Assembly: GCA_001972305.1 (NCBI GenBank)
Contig: BDDD01001509.1
Coordinates: forward strand, 124,001 to 188,000
Reading direction: 5' to 3'
Length of the DNA stretch: 64,000 nt
DNA from: Cephalotus follicularis
Lineage: Eukaryota > Streptophyta > Magnoliopsida > Oxalidales > Cephalotaceae
Below the pieces are notes generated by a model, which saw nothing but the letters and a program-made list of their open reading frames with translations, was not told the origin of the DNA and ran no database searches. Positions 54,903 through 64,000 of the stretch are shown here, piece after piece. Numbering within the stretch: position 1 is the stretch's first letter; each line of letters opens with the position of its first letter. A program made the position numbers and the translations under genes.

Positions 54903-57112
54903 TCCCATCAAACTCATCTTCCAAAATCAACCGAAAGAAGGTCGAAGAAGAAGGAAGCAAACAAAAAAGTTAAGTTTGGTTTGAGTTGATGTTGACAATT
55001 GTAACGCTCCGAAATGACCCCTACTACCTTTAGCCTATATTACATCATGTTGTCATGGAATATAGATATTATGAAAATGATTGTGCATGTGGTTATGACA
55101 TGGATTGGGGTATTTAATCCCATATGGATTGATAAGTGTTTATACGAAATGTTTTGATGTGATTGAGGCATTAATTGCCCATATTTGAGCATATACCTGC
55201 ATATGCATGTTTTAGAGATGTTTAAATGTTTTATGTGCATACATGAGGGATGATATGGCAGCAGTTAGTTGCATATGACAGATGTGAGCATTTTAAGTTA
55301 AAGAGAGAAAACCGAGAAAACCTATAAATAGAAGTTTAATTCCTATTTTCATTTGATTCTCACAAAAGCTCTCTCTCTACTTCTCTCTCTTACCTGCCCC
55401 CGCCCTCTCTCTCTAGCCATACCTTCTCCAAATCTTGAAAACTTGGAACCCAAATGATCGTGAGAATAATAGGAAGTTGATAGAAGCTAGAGACTTGAGT
55501 CTCTCCTCCACTATCAGATAGATTCACTGATTGAAACTCCAAGGTGTTTAGGTAAAAAATTTCTCCACCTAAAATGCATTTGGAATGATTTATTTCTTTA
55601 TGATATGCATGATTGTAGTGCCTTGATGAGCACTTGAGTATGTATGTGATATGATCAATTAGAACGGATTAAAATGAGTTTTTCTTTGAAAATGGACTTT
55701 TAGATCTATTTCATCCCTTTTCAGAACTAGTGACCTTCTAACATTCCAAATAACTTGATCTCTTGATATGTCACCCTTAGACATGTCTAGATCTTGTCCC
55801 TTAAGTTTCATGTCAAAAAGATTTGAGGAAGAGGGTCAAAACCCTAAGTTAGCTCAGATTTAGCTAACTTGTAAACCTTATGTCCAGTCTAGATGACTAA
55901 TAGTCGACTAGAATGATCATGCTAGTTGACTAATGCTTCATTAGTTGCCTAATGACCTCATATCAGTCGACTAATAGTCGACTGGTCTGATGCTTTTCAC
56001 CCAAAAAGTGTTGTTTTTCAATGTTTTCTCAAACAACTTTTAATGGGAGTCTTCCAAGGCTCAAATGATAGCATTTTAAACATGTTTTTGACATACTTTG
56101 ATATGTTTAACAAACATTTTGACAAATTGGATAAAAGGATTTTGAAATGTAAAGTTTTATGGAGGTTTTCTCCGAAGTAACTCGTTTGAGACCTTTCTCT
56201 TGTTTCTCTCAAACGATCTTCTTCAAGACCCTCCTAGGAGTGAATTTAACCTATGTAAATATACTTTTCATTGAGTGATTGATTCTTTAAATTGTTTTCT
56301 ATAGTGGCTTGGTAAAGAATAAAGAGAGAAATTCATATATGTGTTCACCATAGAGTGAACGGTAACTACTAGCCAGGTATGAGGCGTCGTTCTATGGTCG
56401 GTTGAGCCCTTTGCTAGAGTTATTCATAGTACGTGTTTAGCTGAGTTTTGTGATTAACCTTAGAGCTGTGTGTCACCTTTGAGAAGTTTGATGTCATCAT
56501 CCTAGAGCTACGTTCCACCTTTGGGGGACTTGAGACTCACGCTAGCTGCTATCGATGGATCGATAGACGACTAGTTGTCTGATCCTTGAGTTGAGAGCCA
56601 TCTTGAAAAGGTGATATTTAGACTTATGTACAACCCTAGCGATGTGTGCCACCTTTGAGAGGGTCTATACTAATGTGTATACATAAGCTCTATAACTAAC
56701 CTTAAAGCTATGTGCCACGTTCGAGAGGTTAGATGTCCTCGTCCTAGAGCTGTGTGCCACATTTGAGGGACTTGAGACTATGTTGAGCTATTGAATACTT
56801 TTTTATCCAATGACTTGACTTGTATGGATCTTTAGCTAGTTGAGTACCTCTAGGTCTACCTGTAGGCGACTAGTTCTAGTTGGACCTATCACTCTCTTCC
56901 TCCCTCTATCACATCTCTCTCTCTATTAACAAACCATTAAACAACCACAAATACCAATACCCAAAATAAAACCAAATACCTAAATCCAACTCTCACCTGT
57001 ACCTCACACCAATCACTAACCTCACTTTTCACCCTCAAACTAGATCAACCGACAAAACATCAAAAACACCCAACCCTCACAAAGCCACTTCACCCAAATA
57101 TTCATCACCCAA
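54903..57112 (+). repeat. First copy of a 2.2-kb tandem duplication, truncated LTR
   Basis: A flank of about 97 bp ending GAGTTGATGTTGAC is followed by an LTR-like sequence starting TGTAACGCTCCG at 55000 and running to about 56888, where it departs from copy two; then 224 bp of C/A-rich DNA. Flank and LTR both recur at 57113 onward. AGTCGACT-type cores at 55893, 55904, 55926, 55945, 55967 and 55978 have spacings of 11 and 22 bp. Confidence 0.65.
56461..56800. repeat. Reiterated GAGCTGTGTGCCACC blocks
   Basis: About five diverged copies of CTAGAGCTGTGTGCCACCTT plus a GAGAGG or GGGGAC tail, at roughly 45-110 bp steps. The same series is in the second LTR copy at 58661-58980, with a further block near 59130. 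Confidence 0.6.
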
Positions 57113-57209
57113 ACACATCAAACTCATATTCCAATATCAACCAAGAGAAGGTTGAAGAAGAAGAAAGCAAACAAAAAAGTGAAGTTTGGGTGGAGTTGAT
57201 GTTGACCGT

Positions 57210-59888
57210 TGTAACACCCCAAAATGATCCCTACTAGCTTTAGCATATATTACATCATATTTTTACGGCATAAAGATCTTATGGAAATGATTGTCCATGT
57301 GGTTATGACATGGATTGGGGTATTTAATACCCATATTGATTGATAAGTGTTTATACGAAATGTTCTGTGGTGACTGGGGTATTAACTGCATGTATTTGAG
57401 CATATAATCACATATGCATGTTTTAGAGATGTTTAAATATTTTATGTGCATACATGAGGGATGATATGGGAGTAGTTAGTTGCATATGAGAGATGTGAGC
57501 GTTTTGAGTTTCAGAGAAAAAATTGAGAAAACCTATAAATAGAAGCTTAATTCCTATTTTCATTTCATTCTCACAAAATCTCTTTCTCTACTTCTCTCTC
57601 TTACCCACATCCATCCTCTCTCTATAGCCACACCTTCTCAAAATCTTGCAAACTTGGAACCCAAATGATCATGGGAATAAGAGATACTTGATAGAAGCTA
57701 GAGACTTGAGTCTCTCCTCCTCTATCTGATAGATTCATCGATTGAACCTCCAAGGTGTTTAGGTAAGAAATTTCTCTACCTAAAATGCATTTGGAATGAT
57801 TTATTGCTTTATGATATGCATGGATTGTAGTGCCTTGATGATCACTTGAGTATGTATGTGATATGATCGATTAAAGCGATTAAAATGAGTTTTCCTTTAA
57901 AAATGGACTTTTAGATCTATTTCATCCCTTTTCAGATCTAGTGAACTTATAACACTCCAAATGACTTTATCTCTTGATATGTCACCCTTAGACATGTCTA
58001 GATCTTGTCCCTTAAGTTTCGTTTCAAACGGATTTGAGGAAGAGGGTCAAAACCCTAAGTTATCTTAGATTCAGCTAACTTGTAAACCTTCTGTCCAGTC
58101 CAATCGACTAATAGTTGACTAGAATGAGAATTTTAGTCGACTAATGCTTCATTAGTTGTCTAATGACCTCATTTCAGTCGACTAATAGTCGGTTGATCTG
58201 TGGTTTTCACTCAAAAAGAGCTGTTTTTACATGTTTTCTCAAACGAATTTCAATGGGAGTTTTCTAAGGCTCAAATGATAGTATTATTAAACATGTTTTG
58301 ACATGCTTTGATATGTTTAACAAATATTTTGACCAATTGGATAAAAGGGTTTTGAAATGTAAAGTTTTGCAGAGTTCTCCGAAGTAACTCGTTTGAGACA
58401 TTTCTCTTGTTTCTTTCAAACGATTTTCTTCAAGAGCCCCCTAAGAGTGAATTTAACCTATGTAAATATACTTTACATTGAGTGATTGATTCTTTAAATT
58501 ATTTTCTATAATGGCTTCGTAAAGAATAGAGAGAGTCATAGATGTGTTCACCATAGAGCGAACAGTAACTACTAGTCAGGTATGAAGTGTCGATCTACAG
58601 TTGGCTGAGCCATCTGCTAGAGTTATTCATAGTACATGTTTAGTCGAGCTTCGTGATTGACCTTAGACCTGTGTGTCACCCTTGAGAGGTTAGATGTACT
58701 CGTCCTAGAGCTATGTGCCACCTTTGGGGGACTTGAGACTCACGTTAGCTATCTATGGATCGATAAACAATTAGTTGTCTGATCCTTGAGCTAAGAGCCA
58801 TCCTGAAAAGGTGAGATTTAGATTTATGTGTAACCCTAGAGCTGTGTGCCACCTTCGTGAGGGTTTATACTAATGTGTACAGAAAAGCTTTGTAACTAAC
58901 ATTAGAGTTGTGTGCCACCTTCGAGAGGTTAGATGTCCTCGTCCTAGAGCTGTGTGCCACATTTGGGGTATTTGAGACTACGTTGAGCTATTGAAGGCTT
59001 TTGTATGCTATGACTTGACTTGTGTGGATGTTTAACTAGTTGAGTATCTATAAGTCTACCTGTAGGCGACTAGTTCTAGTTGGACCTATTACTCTTTACA
59101 GTAGACAACTAGATGTTCTAAACCCTAGAGCTGCATGCTGTCCTGAAAAGTTGGGTTTAGACTTACGAATACTGTATGTTAGGTTAATCACTTATATATA
59201 CTAGTATGAGATATTTTATATATGTAGTTAACCTTATTATTGTATGATAGATTGTTTGGATAGGAAAGTATGTATAGGTTAACAAATTATGTATATACCA
59301 GTATGGGACGGTCATATACATGATTTGGTTAACTGCCATTATCATGCATCATACCATGACATACTTATAACTATGATAGTTGTTCATGCATGCCATGGAT
59401 ATACTATTATGATTGTGCATCCATTCTTTATGCATGGGGTCACGTTCTGCTTGGTCGTACGGGTAATCCATCCTTTGGGATAAGGCACCTATTGTGTTCA
59501 GGTACGGATAGATCAGGGGCCAGTGGAAATGGCCAAGGACATAGAGATCAATGACAACAAGATGCACAGAGCATGGATGTTTTACGTTATGGTTTTATTG
59601 TACGGATTGTATGAGATGATATGGATTATGTTAAGAGTGAACTTGTATTGTAATAAAAAGGCAAGCACTGAATATTTATGGATTGTAAGGATTATGAAAT
59701 TAGTATGATATAAAATCGTAAAGTATTGATGTTTAAGTATGGTTGAATGGACAAGCCCATATGTAATGTTAAAGTTATTATGGTTTTTTTGCTGTATAGA
59801 ATAGACTTACCTAGTACCCAACTCATGAATTAAGAGACCGAACGGGTGTTAGTGATGTCTCGGATCCCCTATGGTTCGGGGTGTTACA
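57210..59888. mobile_element. Gypsy-type solo LTR, second copy
   Basis: 2679 bp starting TGTAACACCCC and ending GGGGTGTTACA, a perfect 11-bp terminal inversion. No coding internal part. Flanks ACCGT and ACAGC match only partly. Contains the TCGA core region (about 58100-58200) and the GAGCTGTGTGCCACC reiterations. Small frames at 59289-59708 show no recognisable product. Confidence 0.65.
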
Positions 59889-60734
59889 ACAGCGGCTTGG
59901 GGTGATTGGTTATTGGTATGGTGGTGCTTTTGTGAGGTTTGGGTGGTGTTGGTGTGTGAGAGAGAGAGCTTGACCTCTTCTTCATCGATGGTGTCGGTTT
60001 CAAGATAGTGGATTTGGAACTGTTTCAGCGATAAGAAAAGGATTACAGCTTTGGCACAACGAATTAGGATTTCCAATTTCACGGCTCCGTCTTTAGTATC
60101 GATCTCGATTCCCTCTATTTCTTTCTCTCTTTATCTTTGTTTTGTTGATTTCGAAGTGATGGGTTTTGTAGGCGTGTCGTAAATCTTGGCAGTAGGGTGG
60201 CTATGGCAGGTGTTTCCAGTAGATTTGTGCTTGGTTTCTTGTTTTGCAGTTTGGGGTGTGGAGGTTAGGTAGTGAGTTGTGTAATTCGATTGTTTGAGCA
60301 TGATCGGTTTTGTGTTTTGGAGGATGGGGATGATAGTGACTTTAGTGGTTGAGTTAGAGTGATTTTTTTGTTGTGTTTGTAGAATGGGTTTGAGGTTGAG
60401 TTATGTCAATGGTGAGGTAGTGACTTTAGAGGTTGAGGATAGGTTTGAGGTTGAGTTGTTGTGTCAATGGTGAGACACTGACGGTGATTTTTCTTTTTTC
60501 ACAGTATTTTTGTATGAAGGGTATTATTGTCTTCGAAAATATAGTCAAACATGTTTTTTTTTACTATTTAAACGGCTATACTAACGGTTTTTTAACGGAG
60601 AGACCTAAGTGTCCTCTAAATTCAAATTCATTCAGAGGATTTGGACAAAGTGTCAACAATCAAATTAGAGGGAACCCAAGTGTTACCCCATCAAACCTCA
60701 TGGTTTTTTTTTTTGGACTTTACCCATTTTCTTT
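59889..60734. other. G/T-rich DNA between LTR and right arm
   Basis: Part (59900-59980) resembles the reverse complement of 56990-57110. A 77-codon minus frame (60082-59849) and a 105-codon plus frame (60433-60750) have no recognisable motif and I do not call them genes. Confidence 0.4.
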
Positions 60735-61190
60735 TTATTACTTTTTTTAGTGTTTGGGAAAAGTGTTCATTAAATAAATAAAAAAAATACTCCATCTCTA
60801 ATTAGCCCAGCGATATGACATATTTAAGGTTTTGTGGATAGGCATATGGATCTTGGGTTCAAATCTTCCTGGGATTAAACTAGGGTATTAAGTGGAACAT
60901 CACAGTCGATGGGTTGTTGTACTATAATCCTCGGGGTTTACTTGATAGCTACGGATGCAATGTGACACATAGTTAGAGGGGTTCCTCGTTATAAACAATA
61001 AAATAAAAAATAAAAAAAATGTTTTGTTGGACATAATTTCCATTTGACCCGTGAACTCAAATTTTGGATCAATTAAGGATCTAAACTTATAAAATTGGAT
61101 CAATTTCAACTGACATGGCGATCATCCGTATGTTTGACCAGTTGTAAGTGTCACGTGAGCGCCACGTAAGATGTCACGTCAACAACGATC
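60735..61190 (+). repeat. Right arm of the inverted repeat with SINE-like sequence
   Basis: Plus-strand counterpart of 54445-54815: worn A box near 60800, B box GGGTTCAAATC near 60858, body with TTAGAGGGGTTCCT, an A-rich tail at 60995-61020, then shared flank with CGTATGTTTGACCAG. Confidence 0.6.
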
Positions 61191-61547
61191 ACGGCTATTA
61201 AGTTCTTCGTCAGGTTTGGTCCTCAATTGAGCCAAATTTAATAGTTTACATTCTTGATTGAATCGTTTTTAAGTTTGAGGGATAATTGATATTTTCACTA
61301 TAACTTCATGGGAAAAATTAGGTCTTTAACCTCGTATAGAATATAAATAACTGATTATTTAAATTATTTAATTATATATGTAGTAATTTAAAATATAAAT
61401 AGTTGTTTAAATTGGAATAAACATACATAATTAATTAATGAGTAAGCTGGAAAAACTTATGTCAATCATAAATCTATGAATATTATATTGAATATGCTAA
61501 AAATTATGGAACATTTAAAATTTTCATACGTAAAGAAAATAAAAAAT
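61191..61547. other. AT-rich DNA, nothing recognised
   Basis: No ORF or repeat identified. Confidence 0.5.
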
Positions 61548-61899
61548 TGGGAGAAAAATACAATTTAGTACATAATATTTGGTATCAGTGACACTTTAGT
61601 CTATTTATTAAAAAAAAAGACACATTAGTCCCTTATTATGAACATTGACTAGACATATTAGTTTTTCCGTTTGTTGACCGTTAACAATTCCGTTATGATA
61701 AATGACAACTTATTCTCTGACGTATGATTATAAAAACACAATAGTCACTAAATATAAGTGTTCACCAGACACTTTAGTCCCTGTATTTATTTGACTTCTT
61801 AATTCGTTTACTGACAGGGACTAACATGTCATTTACCCTAATAGAGACACTAAAATGTATCTGACACTAAACATTAAATATTAAATTGTACTTTTTCCC
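61548..61899. mobile_element. MITE with about 55-bp terminal inverted repeats
   Basis: Starts GGGAGAAAAATACAATTTAG and ends with a diverged complement, CTTTTTCCC. The inner ends carry GTATCAGTGACACTTTAGT and its diverged inversion. About 350 bp with no coding sequence. The flanks share ATT, too short to name the superfamily. Confidence 0.6.
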
Positions 61900-62297
61900 A
61901 TTAGACATTCAATAGATGAAATTTAGCCAATCCTTGTTTTGTTGAATATTGTTGCACAACTTGTTTGACAGTATTTGTGCAAATGTACATTTCAGCTAAT
62001 GCCATCTCTAAACTGAATCATGTTTTCAAGCTTCTACGTACTCCTCGTGTCTCTTGGTGGATGAGTTTTTTATAAAGTTTTTCCCTTTAGTATACAAAAA
62101 AATTTGAAAAATGACACAGGTCGTAAAAACCAATACTGCAGATTTGATGGGTAGTTACTAACATTGTTTATGTTAATATATATTCTTATTATATTTATTG
62201 TTCTTATTATATTTAGTATTCATATTATATTTAGTTTTTCTACAATATTTAGTATTTTTATTACTGATATGGAAAAAAAATCTTTCTTAAATTATAC
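61900..62297. other. AT-rich DNA, nothing recognised
   Basis: No gene. Ends with TATAC just before the Tat-2 LTR. Confidence 0.5.
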
Positions 62298-62778
62298 TGC
62301 CACGTGTCCTCGGGAGAGCAAGCCAAGTGCCATCCAGAGCCAAATGTGTGTGGCCAAGCGCTCTAATTTGGAAATGATAATATCAAATAATGGCATGGCG
62401 CCAAATAAGGTGGAGAATTAAGGATATAGCCTGAGATCCTCGGCATTTCCTTAGGGGATCATTTATCAATTCCGAAAAACAAGCAAGGCAGTTACAATCC
62501 AACTTCTATAAATACCAGCTTCAAAGTCTTAACAAATGTCCGCCACTTTCACACTAAAAAGCACCATGTGATTTCTTTCTCTGCCTTATCTAACTTAAGC
62601 ATCGAAGTGTCCCCGGGAGTAAACCTTCCTAGGCCTTCAGCTAGTTTGCTTCACTTGTGCAGGGATAGCAATCGAACCACCACTCAAAGTACCTTCTCGG
62701 AGCATTCGCAGCGTTTCCTTCAACAAATCAAACCCTTCCACGTAAGGGACTGTTGAGGAAAGGATTTTTGCATCAACA
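62298..62778 (+). mobile_element. Tat-2 5' LTR
   Basis: 481 bp, TGCCACGTGTCC to GCATCAACA. TATA-like CTATAAATACC at 62506-62516, then the GTGTCCCCGGGAGTAAACC block shared with Tat-1. Confidence 0.75.
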
Positions 62779-62780
62779 GT

Positions 62781-62796
62781 TGGCGCCGTCTGTGAG
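62781..62796 (+). other. Tat-2 primer binding site
   Basis: TGGCGCCGTCTGTG two bases after the LTR. The first seven bases fit a tRNA such as tRNA-Asp; the remainder does not extend the match. Confidence 0.6.
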
Positions 62797-62823
62797 AAAC
62801 GCAGCAAATGGCCATTAAGAATC

Positions 62824-64000
62824 ATACCTCTAAGAAAGAACAATAACCCCTCTGTAGTTGATGGCAGCCAGGTTGCTATTGGAAACAACCCACCTTCAAC
62901 CGGCCAGGTTGCCGCCACTGCCGAGCAAGCTCCCATCACTAGGGAGCAATTCAATCAGCTTTTCCAGGGGATGGAGCGCCTAACCAACTTGTTGGCAAAT
63001 AATCTGGCCAACTAGGCTCAGGTTGGACCTGCCCGACCAATCGTCCGAGAACAATCTGGTCCGAGCAGGCCGGCCCAGGAGAACCAACGCCCTCATGGGC
63101 AGAGGCGAAACCCGCCGAGGAGGGACATGCTCCCCCCAAGGCGGTCAGGGGTCGATACACCCCTGAGGAGGAAAGCTGAGATTAATACATCTCATAGGGC
63201 AGAGTCCTCGACTGCTCGGGATCACACCAACAATCCCCGACCAGAGCATTCTGAGCACCAAGCGATGGAAGTGGATCGCCAGGGGGATGCTGAGGAGACA
63301 CGAGTGCATTCCAATGTTTCGCACAGGACAGGAACAGTGAGGGGGAGCATGTTGGACCACTCAGACACACTGGTCGGGGAGACATAAGTTTCTAACAGGG
63401 CTAGGAACATTGAAGATGTTGAGCAAGCAATGAATAGAAGGCTCCGAGGAGCCAAGAAGTCAAAGGGGTACCTATCCGAGGTACGTAACATCAGTGCCTC
63501 ACCCTTCACAACTGAGATCATGAAGGAACATATCCCTAGGGGATTCCGGTTCCCGAGTCTCAAGGAGTATGATAGGTACACGAACCCAATTCAGCACGTG
63601 TGCTACTACACCCAGGTAATGCTAGTACACTAGGCCTCGGACGTTGTCCTCTACCGAGGATTCCCGGCAACACTGATTGGAGTTGTCCAATCGTGGTACT
63701 CTACCCTGGCAGAGAGATCGGTGATGAATTTCAAGTAGTTTACTGTTCGTTACCAAGTTCCTCAATAGCACCATACAGAGGAGAAACTCTACTCACCTGA
63801 TCAACGTGGTGCAAGGAAAGGATGAACCGCTAAAAGACTACCTCACCAGATTCAACAAAGAGTCACTCACGGTGAAAGACCTAGAGTCGTCCTTCATTCT
63901 AGAAGCTCTAAATAGTGGGCTGAAAAACAATTCCCCCTTTACTTTCTCATTGATGAAGAACCCCGCGGTGGATATGGCAGACCTGCTGAGGAGAGCAGAA
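62824..64000 (+). pseudogene. Tat-2 gag, partial
   Basis: The expected start codon is ATA. Continues with EQAPITREQFNQLFQGME, a stop near 63013, RRSGVDTPLRRKAEINTSHR, a stop at 63385, NIEDVEQAMNRRLRGAKKSKG, SEVRNISASPF, GFRFPSLKEYD, a stop at 63632, ASDVVLYRGFPATLIGVVQSWYSTLAERS, and beyond about 63740 only in shifted frames. Same domains as Tat-1 gag. Leaves the window. Confidence 0.75.

Larger units (their letters stand above)
62298..64000 (+). mobile_element. Tat-lineage Ty3-gypsy element Tat-2, 5' part
   Basis: Plus-strand relative of Tat-1: LTR 62298-62778, primer site, gag to the window end. LTR and gag correspond to Tat-1 block by block. Gag has many stops, so this copy is dead at least in gag. 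Confidence 0.85.

Noticed and set aside
60433-60750. 105-codon frame as a cellular gene
   Set aside because: AT-rich, Phe-rich tail from T runs, no domain, and it enters the inverted repeat arm.

Overview
The window is plant nuclear DNA and almost wholly retrotransposon. It carries plant-type Ty1-copia and Ty3-gypsy polyproteins, tRNA-Met primer sites (TGGTATCAGAG), LTRs of 0.5 to 2.7 kb, 5-bp target-site duplications (TSDs), a foldback MITE and tRNA-like SINE sequence. I see no cellular gene, rRNA or functional tRNA. A large-genome angiosperm fits; the species cannot be told from the sequence.

Layout. (1) 1-8135: minus-strand Ty1-copia element (copia-1) with an env-like extra ORF, pol, gag and 5' LTR, split by a solo gypsy LTR at 2402-4447. 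(2) 8136-10146: part of a second LTR family (LTR-2) into which copia-1 inserted. (3) 10147-46754: remains of one minus-strand Tat-lineage Ty3-gypsy element (Tat-1), broken by younger insertions: a chromovirus (gypsy-1, 12866-24894, TSD GTTTG) that itself carries a solo LTR-2 (15927-18384); a solo LTR (27434-30103); a gag-only plus-strand element (32883-37177, TSD AGGTC); and copia-2 (from 37956) inside the Tat-1 5' LTR. Downstream of its pol, Tat-1 carries an opposite-strand ORF with two likely introns. (4) 46755-53909: AT-rich DNA, an unassigned TG...CA LTR, and the 5' half of a decayed gypsy (gypsy-3). (5) 53910-62297: inverted arms with SINE-like sequence around a duplicated gypsy-type LTR, then a MITE. 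(6) 62298-64000: start of a second Tat element (Tat-2) on the plus strand, running off the window.

Most coding regions carry stops or frameshifts. The best preserved is the 988-codon pol frame of copia-2, with every catalytic residue checked present.

The main observation is a shared noncoding architecture. LTRs and 3' spacers of at least seven copia and gypsy families here hold arrays of short palindromes with a TCGA-like core, set in pairs or runs 19-22 bp apart (mode 21, two helical turns, with some 11-bp pairs). Arm sequences differ by family (GACATCGATGTC, GCGTCGACGC, CAGTCGACTG, AGTCGACT) while core and register stay constant. I do not know a described element that matches this.
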